Of a DNA stretch of 39,052 nt, positions 9,026 to 16,489 are shown piece by piece. The notes below the pieces were generated by a model. That model was not told the DNA's origin. It did not search any database and saw only the letters and a program-made list of their open reading frames with translations. Source of the stretch: Dietzia alimentaria 72 (GTDB lineage Bacteria; Actinomycetota; Actinomycetes; Mycobacteriales; Mycobacteriaceae); NCBI RefSeq assembly GCF_000226215.1, contig NZ_AGFF01000006.1:1-39052 (forward strand), written 5' to 3'. Numbering within the stretch: position 1 is the stretch's first letter; every line of letters begins with the position of its first letter. A program made the translations under genes and the position numbers.

Positions 9026-9486
9026 GTTCGGTGCGCGCGGCGGACGAAGAGCTGATCAGGCGCGCTCTCGTCGTCGTCAAGGGGACTCCTGTCGAGGACG
9101 TTCCCGTCGGGGCCATCGTCCTGGGACCGGACGGCCGTGAGTTGGCCGCTGCCACCAACCGCCGCGAGGCTGACGGTGACCCGCTTGCCCACGCCGAGAT
9201 CCTCGCCCTGCGCCAGGCCGCCGGCGAGTTACGCGATGGCTGGCGGCTCGAGGACTGCACCCTCGTCGTGACGCTGGAGCCCTGCACCATGTGCGCCGGA
9301 GCGGCTGTGGCGGCGCGGGTCGGCCGCATCGTCTTTGGCGCGTGGGAGCCCAGGACCGGTGCGTGTGGCTCATTGTGGGACGTGGTCCGCGACCGGCGGC
9401 TCGTCCACCGGCCCGAGGTGCGTGGGGGAGTGCTGGAGGACGAGTGCGCCGCGGTGCTCGAGGAGTTCTTCCGCGACCGGCGGTGA
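9022..9486 (+). CDS. tadA: tRNA-specific adenosine deaminase
   Basis: TadA converts A34 of tRNA-Arg(ACG) to inosine. The 154-aa protein has the zinc deaminase signature: HAE at residues 57-59 (zinc His plus proton-shuttle Glu) and PCTMC at 87-91 (two zinc cysteines). GTG at 9022 overlaps the stop of the preceding gene by 4 bp, so the two are translated together. Length agrees with the compact TadA family. Confidence 0.93.
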   Translation: MSSVRAADEELIRRALVVVKGTPVEDVPVGAIVLGPDGRELAAATNRREADGDPLAHAEILALRQAAGELRDGWRLEDCTLVVTLEPCTMCAGAAVAARVGRIVFGAWEPRTGACGSLWDVVRDRRLVHRPEVRGGVLEDECAAVLEEFFRDRR

Positions 9487-9614
9487 TCCAAGCGACCGTT
9501 CAGCGTCCGGTGACCCGATTGTGACCGGCGACCGGTGGAGGCATCGCCGGTACGTCCGTACGGTGGAGATCAATAGGCGCCGGAACTCGGCGCCGCGATC
9601 GAGAGGAGCACCAC

Positions 9615-9815
9615 ATGGGAGTGGGAGACAAGTTCTCGAACAAGGCCGAAGAGCTGGGCGGCCGCGCCAAGGAGTCGGCCGGAGCCGCCTCGGGTGACCG
9701 TGATCTGCAGGCCGAGGGCCAGGCGGACCAGGGCTCGGCGAACCTCAAGCAGGGCGCCGAGAAGCTCAAGGACAAGGCCAACGACGTCGCTGACAAGCTC
9801 ACCGGCAACAACTGA
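9615..9815 (+). CDS. CsbD family stress-response protein
   Basis: A 66-aa, highly charged, Ala/Lys/Glu/Asp-rich helical protein with no cysteine. The opening MGVGDKFSNKAEELGGRAKE and the repeated KxxxKAxDxxDKLTG pattern are typical of CsbD. A clear GAGAGGAG ribosome site lies 8-10 nt before the ATG. CsbD proteins are general-stress induced in many bacteria; the molecular role is unknown. The gene is monocistronic. Confidence 0.88.
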   Translation: MGVGDKFSNKAEELGGRAKESAGAASGDRDLQAEGQADQGSANLKQGAEKLKDKANDVADKLTGNN

Positions 9816-9883
9816 TCACGTTCTGACCGGCCTGTTACCGGGCGATTTTCGCGCGGGGGCCAGCTTCTAGTAACGTACTCGGC

Positions 9884-9974
9884 GGTGGCGTGTCCGAGCG
9901 GCCGAAGGTGAAGCACTCGAAATGCTTTGTTGGGTAACCCCCAACCGTGGGTTCAAATCCCACCGCCACCGCCA
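9884..9974 (+). tRNA. tRNA-Ser(CGA)
   Basis: The acceptor stem GGTGGCG (9884-9890) pairs with CGCCACC (9964-9970). The discriminator G is followed by an encoded CCA (9972-9974). The anticodon stem AAGCA/TGCTT encloses loop CTCGAAA with anticodon CGA at 9918-9920, reading UCG. The T arm is GTGGG-TTCAAAT-CCCAC. The long variable arm is as expected for a class II serine tRNA. Confidence 0.97.
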
Positions 9975-9978
9975 CGGG

Positions 9979-10010
9979 AAACCCCGGTCCTCCTAGAGAG
10001 GGCCGGGGTT
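9979..10010. terminator. bidirectional hairpin terminator
   Basis: AACCCCGG and CCGGGGTT form the base of a stem that continues through CCTC/GAGG around a CTAG centre, followed by TTCTT. It sits just after tRNA-Ser(CGA) and overlaps the last codons of the convergent tetR-type gene, so it can serve both strands. Confidence 0.75.
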
Positions 10011-10610
10011 CTTCGCATTTCTCGCGGCCGCGAAATCCGGCAGCATGACCACCGCGTGCAGGGTCGTGAGGGCTGAATCGATCACTGCCTCTTGGCGCTG
10101 GCCGGACTCCTCGCCCAGCAGCGCGAGTTCCTCGATCCCCGCCAGCCAGGCGCGGGTCAGAACAAGAGACATCGGATCCGGGTCGGACACGCCCAGGCTT
10201 TCGAGGATCCGCAGGCTGATGGTGCGGTGCATGTCGGCGACCACATGCTCGAGAGCCGGGTCCACCGATCGGCCGGAGCGCAGGACGGCGACGTAGTTGT
10301 CGCGGCGTCGCTGGATGTAGCGCACCAGTGCGGTGACTATGGCCCGTGTCCCGTCCTCGGCGCTCGTGCCCGCGGGTACTTCCGTCAAAGCCAGAACGTG
10401 GTCGGCCGCTTCTCGCACCACAGCCGTGAAGTAGTCCAGCTTCGTGGGGAAATAATGGAAGAGAAGGCTGCGGGAAACCCCGGCGCGCTCGGCCACGTCA
10501 TCCATGGACAGGGCATGGAACGGCACGGTCTCGAGCAGCCGGACGCCCAGGACCACCAGCTGGCTTCTGCGTTTCTCGCGGGAAAGGCGTCGGCCGGTCG
10601 CGCTGGTCAT
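9993..10610 (-). CDS. TetR family transcriptional regulator
   Basis: A 205-aa protein with an N-terminal TetR DNA-binding domain: helices SREKRRSQLVVLGVRLLETV and SMDDVAERAGVS, then the recognition segment RSLLFHYFPTKLDYFTAVV (residues about 48-66). The remaining helical ligand-binding domain (about 75-195) is not assignable to a ligand. It is divergent from tgt with 78 bp between them, and that interval holds a palindrome suited to a TetR dimer. It may therefore regulate itself and possibly tgt; this is inference. Confidence 0.88.
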   Translation of the reverse strand: MTSATGRRLSREKRRSQLVVLGVRLLETVPFHALSMDDVAERAGVSRSLLFHYFPTKLDYFTAVVREAADHVLALTEVPAGTSAEDGTRAIVTALVRYIQRRRDNYVAVLRSGRSVDPALEHVVADMHRTISLRILESLGVSDPDPMSLVLTRAWLAGIEELALLGEESGQRQEAVIDSALTTLHAVVMLPDFAAARNAKNPGPL

Positions 10611-10645
10611 CGCTCACCTCGTCATCGTCGATCCCCCTCATCCTA

Positions 10646-10669
10646 GGTCCGCCGCGGCGGAGTCGGACC
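10646..10669. promoter_or_regulatory. candidate TetR operator palindrome
   Basis: Between the divergent TetR and tgt genes, TCCGCCGCGGCGGA (10648-10661) is a perfect 14-bp palindrome. It is nested in a wider inverted repeat, GGTCCG (10646-10651) and CGGACC (10664-10669). Position and symmetry fit a TetR-family operator, but GC-rich palindromes also occur by chance in this genome. Confidence 0.4.
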
Positions 10670-10688
10670 GCCGTGCCACGATGGGGAC

Positions 10689-11969
10689 ATGCACGATGAC
10701 GCCGCGACCTCCACCCGCTCCGCCACGTTCGATGTGGGGGAGCGGATGGTCCTCGACGGCACCGCGGGCGGCCGCACCGGCGTGATCCACACCCCGCACG
10801 GCGATATCGCCACGCCCGCGTTCATTCCGGTCGGCACCAAGGCCACCGTCAAGACGCTGACGCCCGAGCAGGTTCGCTCCACCGGCGCTCAGGCGGTGCT
10901 CGCCAACGCCTACCACCTCTACCTCCAGCCGGGGCACGACGTGCTGGACGCCGCCGGCGGGCTGGGCGAGTTCATGCGCTGGTCCGGGCCCACGTACACC
11001 GACTCGGGCGGGTTCCAGGTGATGAGCCTGGGCGTGGGGTTCAAGAAGGTGATCGAGATGTCCGCGGGGGCCACGCCGACTCCGGACGACTCGGCCACCA
11101 ACAAGGGGCAGGGGCGGCTGGCGAAGGTGGACGAGGACGGCGTCACCTTCACCTCGCACCTCGACGGCTCCCGGCACCGCTTCTCGCCGGAGGTGTCGAT
11201 GCAGATCCAGCACGGGCTCGGCGCTGACATCCTGTTTGCGTTCGACGAGCTCACCACTCTGATGAACACCCGTAAGTACCAGGAGAGCTCCGTCGAGCGG
11301 ACACGCCGTTGGGCGCAGCGCTGCCTCGACGAGCACGAGCGACTGTCGAACGAGCGCACCCACCGGCCGGGGCAGTCCCTGTGGGGTGTGGTTCAGGGCG
11401 CCCAGTTCGAGGACCTGCGGCGGCAGGCCGTGCGGGGGCTGGTGGAGATGAGCGACCGCGCTGAGGACCAGGGTCGACGCGGGTTCGGCGGCTACGGCAT
11501 CGGCGGCGCGCTGGAGAAGGAGAACCTCGGCACGATCGTGGGCTGGTGCACCGAGGAATTACCCGAGGACCGGCCACGCCACCTGCTGGGGATCAGCGAA
11601 CCGGACGACATCTTCACCGCGGTGGAGAACGGCGCCGACACCTTCGATTGCGTGGCCCCTACCCGGCTCGCGCGGCACGGCGGCATCTACACCCTCGACG
11701 GGCGCGTCAACATGACGCGGGCGCAGTTCCGGCACGACCACAGCCCGCTCGACCCGGATGGCTTCTCCGAGGTCTCCCGCGAATACAGCCGCGCCTACAT
11801 CCATCACCTGTTCAAGGCCAAGGAATTTCTCGGTCAGACCCTGCTGACCCTGCACAACCTGGCGTTTGTGGTGCGGCTGGTCGACGATGTGCGCGCCGCC
11901 ATGGCCGCCGGCCCCGACGAGTACCTGGCGTACAAGTCGGAGTTCATGGGGCGGTACTACTCGGTGTGA
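10689..11969 (+). CDS. tgt: tRNA-guanine transglycosylase, zinc-ligand-deficient variant
   Basis: TGT exchanges guanine-34 of GUN-anticodon tRNAs for a 7-deazaguanine. The 426-aa protein keeps the catalytic core: DSGGFQV with base D105, and FDCVAPTR with nucleophile D320. The C-terminal zinc site is unusual. Bacterial enzymes have C-x-C-x2-C plus a His; here the aligned residues are G358, S360 and S363, while H389 is retained at the same spacing. Pocket residues also differ: the position of the usual C in FDEC is L188, and GGLAVGE is replaced by GGALEKE (272-278). The ATG follows a GGGGA ribosome site. It lies near the YhhQ transporter and gluQRS genes, which argues for a queuosine role. A functional, divergent TGT is the most likely reading. 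Confidence 0.88.
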   Translation: MHDDAATSTRSATFDVGERMVLDGTAGGRTGVIHTPHGDIATPAFIPVGTKATVKTLTPEQVRSTGAQAVLANAYHLYLQPGHDVLDAAGGLGEFMRWSGPTYTDSGGFQVMSLGVGFKKVIEMSAGATPTPDDSATNKGQGRLAKVDEDGVTFTSHLDGSRHRFSPEVSMQIQHGLGADILFAFDELTTLMNTRKYQESSVERTRRWAQRCLDEHERLSNERTHRPGQSLWGVVQGAQFEDLRRQAVRGLVEMSDRAEDQGRRGFGGYGIGGALEKENLGTIVGWCTEELPEDRPRHLLGISEPDDIFTAVENGADTFDCVAPTRLARHGGIYTLDGRVNMTRAQFRHDHSPLDPDGFSEVSREYSRAYIHHLFKAKEFLGQTLLTLHNLAFVVRLVDDVRAAMAAGPDEYLAYKSEFMGRYYSV

Positions 11970-12030
11970 GGGTGCGGGCTCCCACGGGGCCGGTGGCGCG
12001 ACGGGCACGGGAGCGGTCACACTCTTTCTC

Positions 12031-13293
12031 GTGCCGAACACTGACCTGATCTACGCGGTGGTCGGAGCAGCGTTGGTGATCGGCTCGCTGCTTCCCCGAC
12101 TGCTCACCCAGAAGATCCTGAGCGCGCCCATCGTCGTGGTGGGTGTGGGGATGATCATCGGCTGGCTCATGCCCGCGGAGTCCGGGCTCGTCGACGTGAT
12201 CGAGCACGCGGAATTCGCGGAACGGATGGCCGAGGTCACCGTGATCGTGGCGCTCTACGGTGTCGGGTTGGCGCTGGACCGACCACTGAGCCTGCGTGGC
12301 TGGTCCACCACCTGGCGCCTCCTCCTGGTGGGGATGCCGCTGGCGATTGCCGGGGTCGCGTTTCTGGGCTGGTGGATTCTGGGCCTGACCCCCGTGGTGG
12401 CGGTCCTGCTCGGTGCCATCCTGGCCCCCACCGATCCGGTCCTCGCCGCCGACGTCCAGGTGGAGGGGCCGCGGTTCGGGGACGACGCCGGCGACGAACC
12501 CGACGAGGCCCGCTTCGCCCTCACCTCCGAGGCCGGGCTCAACGACGCGTTCGCCTTCCCGTTCGTCTATCTGGCCATCTATCTCGCGGCCAACAACGGC
12601 ACGGGGACCTGGATCTGGTCCTGGTTGGCCTGGGACCTGGTGGGCAAGACCGCAATCGGCGCGGTGACCGGATGGCTCCTGGGCCGGCTGATCGGAGAAG
12701 CGCTCTACCGCCTGCACGTCGGGGACCACCAGCTCGTCGGCTACGCCGAACCGGCGGGCGCGGTGGCCACCCTGCTCACGGCGTACGGGGTGGGCGAACT
12801 CGTGGGAGGGTGGGGTTTTCTGGCGGTGTTCTGTGCAGCATTGGGTATGCGGTCGGCGGAACGAGGCGACGAGAAACATGCCCGTTTTCACGAGTACATC
12901 CAGAACACCGAGCACCTGCTCACCCTTCTGGTGCTCCTGGTGATCGGGGCCTCGTTCTTCGCGGATGCGGTCCCGCGTCTGCAGTGGTCGCACGTGGCTC
13001 TCGCGGCCGCGGTGCTCCTGGTGATCAGACCGGTGGCCGCAGGGATCTCCCTGATCGGCGACAAGCGACTCATTCGTGGCGAACGGTGGGTGGTCGCCGC
13101 GTTCGGCGTCAGGGGCGTGGGTTCGCTCTACTATCTCTGCTACGCGATGGCGTATTTCAGCAAGGACGACGGGTGGGATCTCTGGCCCGCCGTCTCCCTG
13201 GTGATCGTGTCGTCCATTGTGCTGCACGGCGCGGCGGCGACTCCTGCCATGAACGCGCTCGAGCGCTACCGCGAACGAGTCAGGGCAGTCTGA
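12031..13293 (+). CDS. CPA1-type cation:proton antiporter
   Basis: A 420-aa polytopic membrane protein with about 12 hydrophobic helices. ILAPTDPVLAADVQVEGP and SEAGLNDAFAFPFV carry the TDP and ND motifs that form the unwound-helix/ion site of NhaP/CPA1 exchangers. AFGVRGVGSLYYLCYA near the C-terminus corresponds to the conserved RGxxS segment. There is no C-terminal TrkA domain. GTG 12031 (MPNTDLIY) gives the expected N-terminus; the frame extending upstream overlaps tgt and is not protein-like. It exchanges Na+ or K+ for H+, and the specific ion cannot be told. Confidence 0.88.
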   Translation: MPNTDLIYAVVGAALVIGSLLPRLLTQKILSAPIVVVGVGMIIGWLMPAESGLVDVIEHAEFAERMAEVTVIVALYGVGLALDRPLSLRGWSTTWRLLLVGMPLAIAGVAFLGWWILGLTPVVAVLLGAILAPTDPVLAADVQVEGPRFGDDAGDEPDEARFALTSEAGLNDAFAFPFVYLAIYLAANNGTGTWIWSWLAWDLVGKTAIGAVTGWLLGRLIGEALYRLHVGDHQLVGYAEPAGAVATLLTAYGVGELVGGWGFLAVFCAALGMRSAERGDEKHARFHEYIQNTEHLLTLLVLLVIGASFFADAVPRLQWSHVALAAAVLLVIRPVAAGISLIGDKRLIRGERWVVAAFGVRGVGSLYYLCYAMAYFSKDDGWDLWPAVSLVIVSSIVLHGAAATPAMNALERYRERVRAV

Positions 13294-13338
13294 GCAGTCC
13301 ACATGCTGCCCGGCCTCCCGTTGGGCACTCCTTTTGGC

Positions 13339-13665
13339 CTACTCGAAGTAGATCGAGTGATGGAGCGAGCAACCCGGATTGAACGCCGATCCGCACGCTG
13401 GGCACGAGTCGGCGTCCAGGTACTCGGTGATCGACAGTGTTGTTCGGCAGACGCCACACAGGATCGCGTGCGCGTCGAACCGGTCCTGCGGCCACGCCGA
13501 AACCGCGTGGTCGGCGGTCTCGGCGTGGCATCGGAAGCACGGGTAGAACTCGCCGCAGCAGTGGAAGCGGATCGCGATGACGTCGAGCGGGCCCGCGTAG
13601 TGGACGCAGCGGGTCTGGTCGTCGACGGTCGGGCCCAGGATCCGGACCGCGGGCTCGGAGGTCAT
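13339..13665 (-). CDS. CHY zinc-finger protein
   Basis: A 108-aa protein dominated by Cys/His pairs: CVHY near residue 20, then HCCGEFYPCFRCH, a mid-region HAILCGVCRTTL and a C-terminal CPACGSAFNPGCSLHH. This is the CHY zinc-finger (PF05495) arrangement, binding several zinc ions. Its ATG overlaps the stop of the YhhQ-type transporter (ATGA), so the two are co-translated. The family has no firm function in bacteria. The coupling to a queuosine-precursor transporter is notable. Confidence 0.88.
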   Translation of the reverse strand: MTSEPAVRILGPTVDDQTRCVHYAGPLDVIAIRFHCCGEFYPCFRCHAETADHAVSAWPQDRFDAHAILCGVCRTTLSITEYLDADSCPACGSAFNPGCSLHHSIYFE

Positions 13666-14528
13666 GCTGCCGAGTCTGCCAGCGCCGCCTGGTAGGTGGG
13701 CTCACGCTTCTTGATCCAGCCGATCACCAGGTAGGTCACCGGAATGAGGACCGTCTCGACCAGCGTCTTCCACACGAAGCCGATCACCACGTAGTTCCAG
13801 TAGTCACCGGAACCGAGCACCATGCCCAGCGCGGGCGCGGCGATCGTGCAGAATACGAGCGTGTCAGCGAGCTGGCCGACCACCGTCGAGCCCCACAGGC
13901 GGGCCCAGAGGGACTGCTCGCCGGTACGGCGCTTCATCCACACCAACACATATGAATTGAGCAGCTCGCCCACCACGTACCCGGCCAGCCCGGCGAGGAA
14001 GAACTGCGGAACGACTCCGGCCACGGCCTGGAATGCGTCCTGGTTTTCATAGAACGGGGCGGGCGGCAGCTGCGTGGTGAGGGTGAACGTCAGCGCGGCC
14101 AGCGCGAGCACGGCGAACCCGGACAGGATGACGCGACGCATCGCCCTGAAACCGTAGACCTCACTGATCACGTCGCCCAGCACGTAGGCCAGCGGAAAGA
14201 GCAGGAAGGCGCCGTCGGTGACGAGTCCGTCCATCGAGAGGAACCCGAGTTCGACGCACAGGTCTGGGAAGAGGAGGACGCCCTTGGTCCCGGCGACGTT
14301 GCTGATGAGCATCACGCCGACGAACAGGGCGATGAGGTACCCGAAATACGGGCTGGCCACCGTGGCGAACACGGCCCGGCCGCGGGACTCGGAGTCAGAG
14401 GCCCCGAGGGGTCGGCCAGAGGTGGTCCGGGTCGTGGTGGTCTGGGGGCTGCGAGCCGGCTCGGGAGTGGTCCCGTCCGGCCGCCCAGGCTCGTGTGGTG
14501 CTGGGTTCTGATGCGATGAAGTGGTCAC
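13662..14528 (-). CDS. queuosine precursor transporter (YhhQ/VUT family)
   Basis: This 288-aa inner-membrane protein imports a 7-deazaguanine (preQ0/preQ1 or queuine) for tRNA queuosine. After a polar Ser/Thr/Pro-rich tail of ~55 residues come six or so hydrophobic helices. Family features include SNVAGTKG after the first helix, FPLAYVLGDVISEVYGF, and GELLNSYVLVWMKRRT. The gene heads a two-gene unit with the CHY zinc-finger protein and lies between tgt and gluQRS, so a queuosine role is well supported. Which precursor it carries cannot be read from sequence. Confidence 0.88.
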   Translation of the reverse strand: MTTSSHQNPAPHEPGRPDGTTPEPARSPQTTTTRTTSGRPLGASDSESRGRAVFATVASPYFGYLIALFVGVMLISNVAGTKGVLLFPDLCVELGFLSMDGLVTDGAFLLFPLAYVLGDVISEVYGFRAMRRVILSGFAVLALAALTFTLTTQLPPAPFYENQDAFQAVAGVVPQFFLAGLAGYVVGELLNSYVLVWMKRRTGEQSLWARLWGSTVVGQLADTLVFCTIAAPALGMVLGSGDYWNYVVIGFVWKTLVETVLIPVTYLVIGWIKKREPTYQAALADSAA

Positions 14529-14590
14529 GGGCGTCGATTATCCGCGCAGACCACGGGTGGCGGCGAATTCCGACCGGTCGACACGGAGTG

Positions 14591-15538
14591 TCAGACCACC
14601 CAGTGAGTCCCGCGAATCGACTCTGGGGTCAGCGTTCCACGCAGGGCCTCGATCGAGTCCGCGCCGTCGGGCCCTCCGAGAGAGGCCACGATCCAGGAGA
14701 CGACCCGCCTCGTCGTCGTCCCCTCCTCCGCCAGGTCGGCCAACGTCACCGCTCCATCCCGCTTGGACAGGCGCTCCCCGTCCGCGCCCGTGACCAGAGG
14801 GACGTGGGCGTAGTCCGGGCGGGTGATGCCGAGGAGGTCGGCGAGGTAGGCCTGGCGCGGGGTGGAGGACAGGAGATCCTCGCCGCGGACGACCTGGTCG
14901 ACGCCCTGGTCGGCATCGTCGACGACGACGGCGAGGTTGTACGCCCACACGCCGTCACCGCGGCGCAGCACCACGTCGTCGACAACTCCCGAGTAGGTCC
15001 CGTACACCAGATCGTGGACCGTCAACTCGGCAACTTCCGATCGCAGTCGCAGGGCTGGCTGACGGCCCGGGCCAAGAGACTCGCGGCGGCGGTCGCGTTC
15101 GGATTCGGTCAGGTCGCGACAGGTGCCCGGGTACGAACCCGGCGGTGAATGCGGTGCGCGCGGGGCCTCGGCGATCTCGCGGCGCGAGCAGTAACACTCG
15201 TAGACCAGGCCGCGCTCGGCCAACCTGTCCGCGGCTTCGGCATAGGCGGGGAAGCGCTGCGACTGCCACATGATGTCGCCGTCCCAGTCGATGCCGATCC
15301 CGGCCAGGTCGGCCAGTTGTCGCTCGGCGACGCCGGGTCGGGCGCGGGCGGTGTCGAGGTCGTCCACGCGCATTCGGAACGCCCGGCCCGAGTCCCGCGC
15401 CAACACCCACGCGATGACCGCCGTGCGCAGGTTGCCCAGATGCAGATCGCCCGACGGGCTGGGGGCGTAGCGGCCGGCACCGGCGGATTGGAGGGGGGCG
15501 CCCGGATCGGGGAAGTGCGCAGTGCTCGGTGAGGTCAC
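14591..15538 (-). CDS. gluQ: glutamyl-Q tRNA(Asp) synthetase
   Basis: GluQRS is a truncated glutamyl-tRNA synthetase that attaches glutamate to the queuosine base at position 34 of tRNA-Asp. The 315-aa protein has the class I signature HLGN (33-36) and a KMSKS-like RLSKRDG, but no anticodon-binding domain. The zinc site typical of GluQRS is intact: C115-x-C117, Y136 and C140. GTG 15538 (MTSPSTAH) is chosen because upstream residues are not conserved in style. It sits beside a queuosine transporter and near tgt. Confidence 0.92.
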   Translation of the reverse strand: MTSPSTAHFPDPGAPLQSAGAGRYAPSPSGDLHLGNLRTAVIAWVLARDSGRAFRMRVDDLDTARARPGVAERQLADLAGIGIDWDGDIMWQSQRFPAYAEAADRLAERGLVYECYCSRREIAEAPRAPHSPPGSYPGTCRDLTESERDRRRESLGPGRQPALRLRSEVAELTVHDLVYGTYSGVVDDVVLRRGDGVWAYNLAVVVDDADQGVDQVVRGEDLLSSTPRQAYLADLLGITRPDYAHVPLVTGADGERLSKRDGAVTLADLAEEGTTTRRVVSWIVASLGGPDGADSIEALRGTLTPESIRGTHWVV

Positions 15539-15618
15539 GGTCTCAGGGTAGGTGGGGCGACCTGTGAGGTGGCCTCGTGTGCGCGCAGTGCCGGTCGGGA
15601 ACTGACAGACTCGGTGCC

Positions 15619-15957
15619 ATGAGCACAGACGCAGACGACAACACCCGCCTGACCGAGGAGCAGATCGTCGAGGCGCTCGGTGACCTCCCGGGTTGGGCAC
15701 TGTCCGAGGGGTCGCTGACCTACACCGCGGTGTGCGAGACGCCGCAGGCCGCGATCAACCTGGTGGCGGCGATCGGGCAGGCCGCCAACTCTCAGAACCA
15801 CCACCCGGACCTGCTGTGGAGCTACGACGAGGTGACCCTCGACCTGCGCAGTCACGACGTGGACGGGGTCACGGGGCGGGACCTGCGGCTGGCGCGGTCT
15901 GTCTCGGCGCTGTCAGGCGAGTTCGCCGCCACTCCGCTGGGCATCGACGAGGTCTGA
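15619..15957 (+). CDS. phhB: 4a-hydroxytetrahydrobiopterin dehydratase (pterin-4a-carbinolamine dehydratase)
   Basis: A 112-aa single-domain protein with the family signature QNHHPDLLWSYDEVTLDL followed by SHDVDGVTGRDLRLA. The paired histidines are the catalytic residues. It dehydrates 4a-hydroxytetrahydropterin to recycle pterin cofactor. ATG 15619 is the start; the frame upstream lacks family sequence. No aromatic amino-acid hydroxylase is nearby, so its physiological partner is unknown. Confidence 0.9.
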   Translation: MSTDADDNTRLTEEQIVEALGDLPGWALSEGSLTYTAVCETPQAAINLVAAIGQAANSQNHHPDLLWSYDEVTLDLRSHDVDGVTGRDLRLARSVSALSGEFAATPLGIDEV

Positions 15958-15990
15958 GGCTGAGGCTGGGCGGCCTTTCTGCAGCGTCCT

Positions 15991-16082
15991 GCCTGCCCCG
16001 GCCCGCATAGCTGGCCCCCCCCCGCGCCTGCCCCGGCCCGCGTAGCTCGCCCCGCGCCTGCCCCGGCCCGCGTAGCTCGCCG
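15991..16082 (+). repeat. GC-rich tandem repeat downstream of phhB
   Basis: Three copies of a ~30-bp unit beginning GCCTGCCCCGGCCCGC start at 15991, 16026 and 16056. The last two are nearly identical with a 30-bp period; the first is separated by an extra cytosine run and has two substitutions. They directly precede a palindromic element. Confidence 0.8.
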
Positions 16083-16136
16083 AGAAGAGGAATTCGTGCA
16101 ATCCCACTCGCGCGATGCAGCTGAATTCCTCTGCGC
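16083..16136. repeat. palindromic intergenic element, copy A
   Basis: AGAGGAATTC (16086-16095) and GAATTCCTCT (16123-16132) are perfect 10-bp inverted arms around a 27-nt centre. The reverse strand reads CGAGTGGGATTGCACG then the arm. Closely similar sequence occurs on the forward strand at 29793-29851, so this appears to be a dispersed element rather than a chance hairpin. Confidence 0.65.
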
Positions 16137-16449
16137 GGCGTCAGGGCGGGCGGGGGCGGGCGGGGGCGTCCGGACACTTGGGCACCGGGGCGCCAGAACT
16201 TCAGGTGCCGAGCGTCGCGCCAGCGCATCGGATCCGACTTACGCTGCGGCTTCGGCCTGCGATGGCTTTGTGCACGCGTGGTCCGGGGTCACGCTGGAGG
16301 AAGGGACCAGACTCGCAGCGCAAGCCACTGGGGCAGCGTATCCGGGGGCAGTGGCGCTGGCGTGCTGTACGCATTGGTAGCAGGTCGGGCGAGTAATGCT
16401 GCTGCCCCCCGGCGTTGAGCTGCCGCTGCCCAGACTTACTCAAATGAGC
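16137..16449. other. intergenic stretch without a supported gene
   Basis: A G-rich run with GGGCGGGCGG-type repeats (16141-16170) leads into about 280 bp with no convincing coding region. A small inverted repeat GCCACTG (16324-16330) / CAGTGGC (16349-16355) is the only structure I see. Short open frames here lack ribosome sites and recognisable sequence. Confidence 0.6.
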
Positions 16450-16484
16450 GACGCGGCCCGGGCGCAAAGGCTTCGGGCCGCGTC
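16450..16484 (-). terminator. hairpin after tRNA-Ser(GGA)
   Basis: GACGCGGCCC (16450-16459) and GGGCCGCGTC (16475-16484) form a perfect 10-bp stem with a 15-nt loop immediately downstream of the reverse-strand tRNA-Ser. No strong U-run follows, as is common in actinobacteria. Confidence 0.7.
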
Positions 16485-16489
16485 TGCGG

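Noticed and set aside
9884-10010. Integration site in tRNA-Ser(CGA)
   Set aside because: The tRNA 3' end is not duplicated downstream and no integrase gene is nearby.
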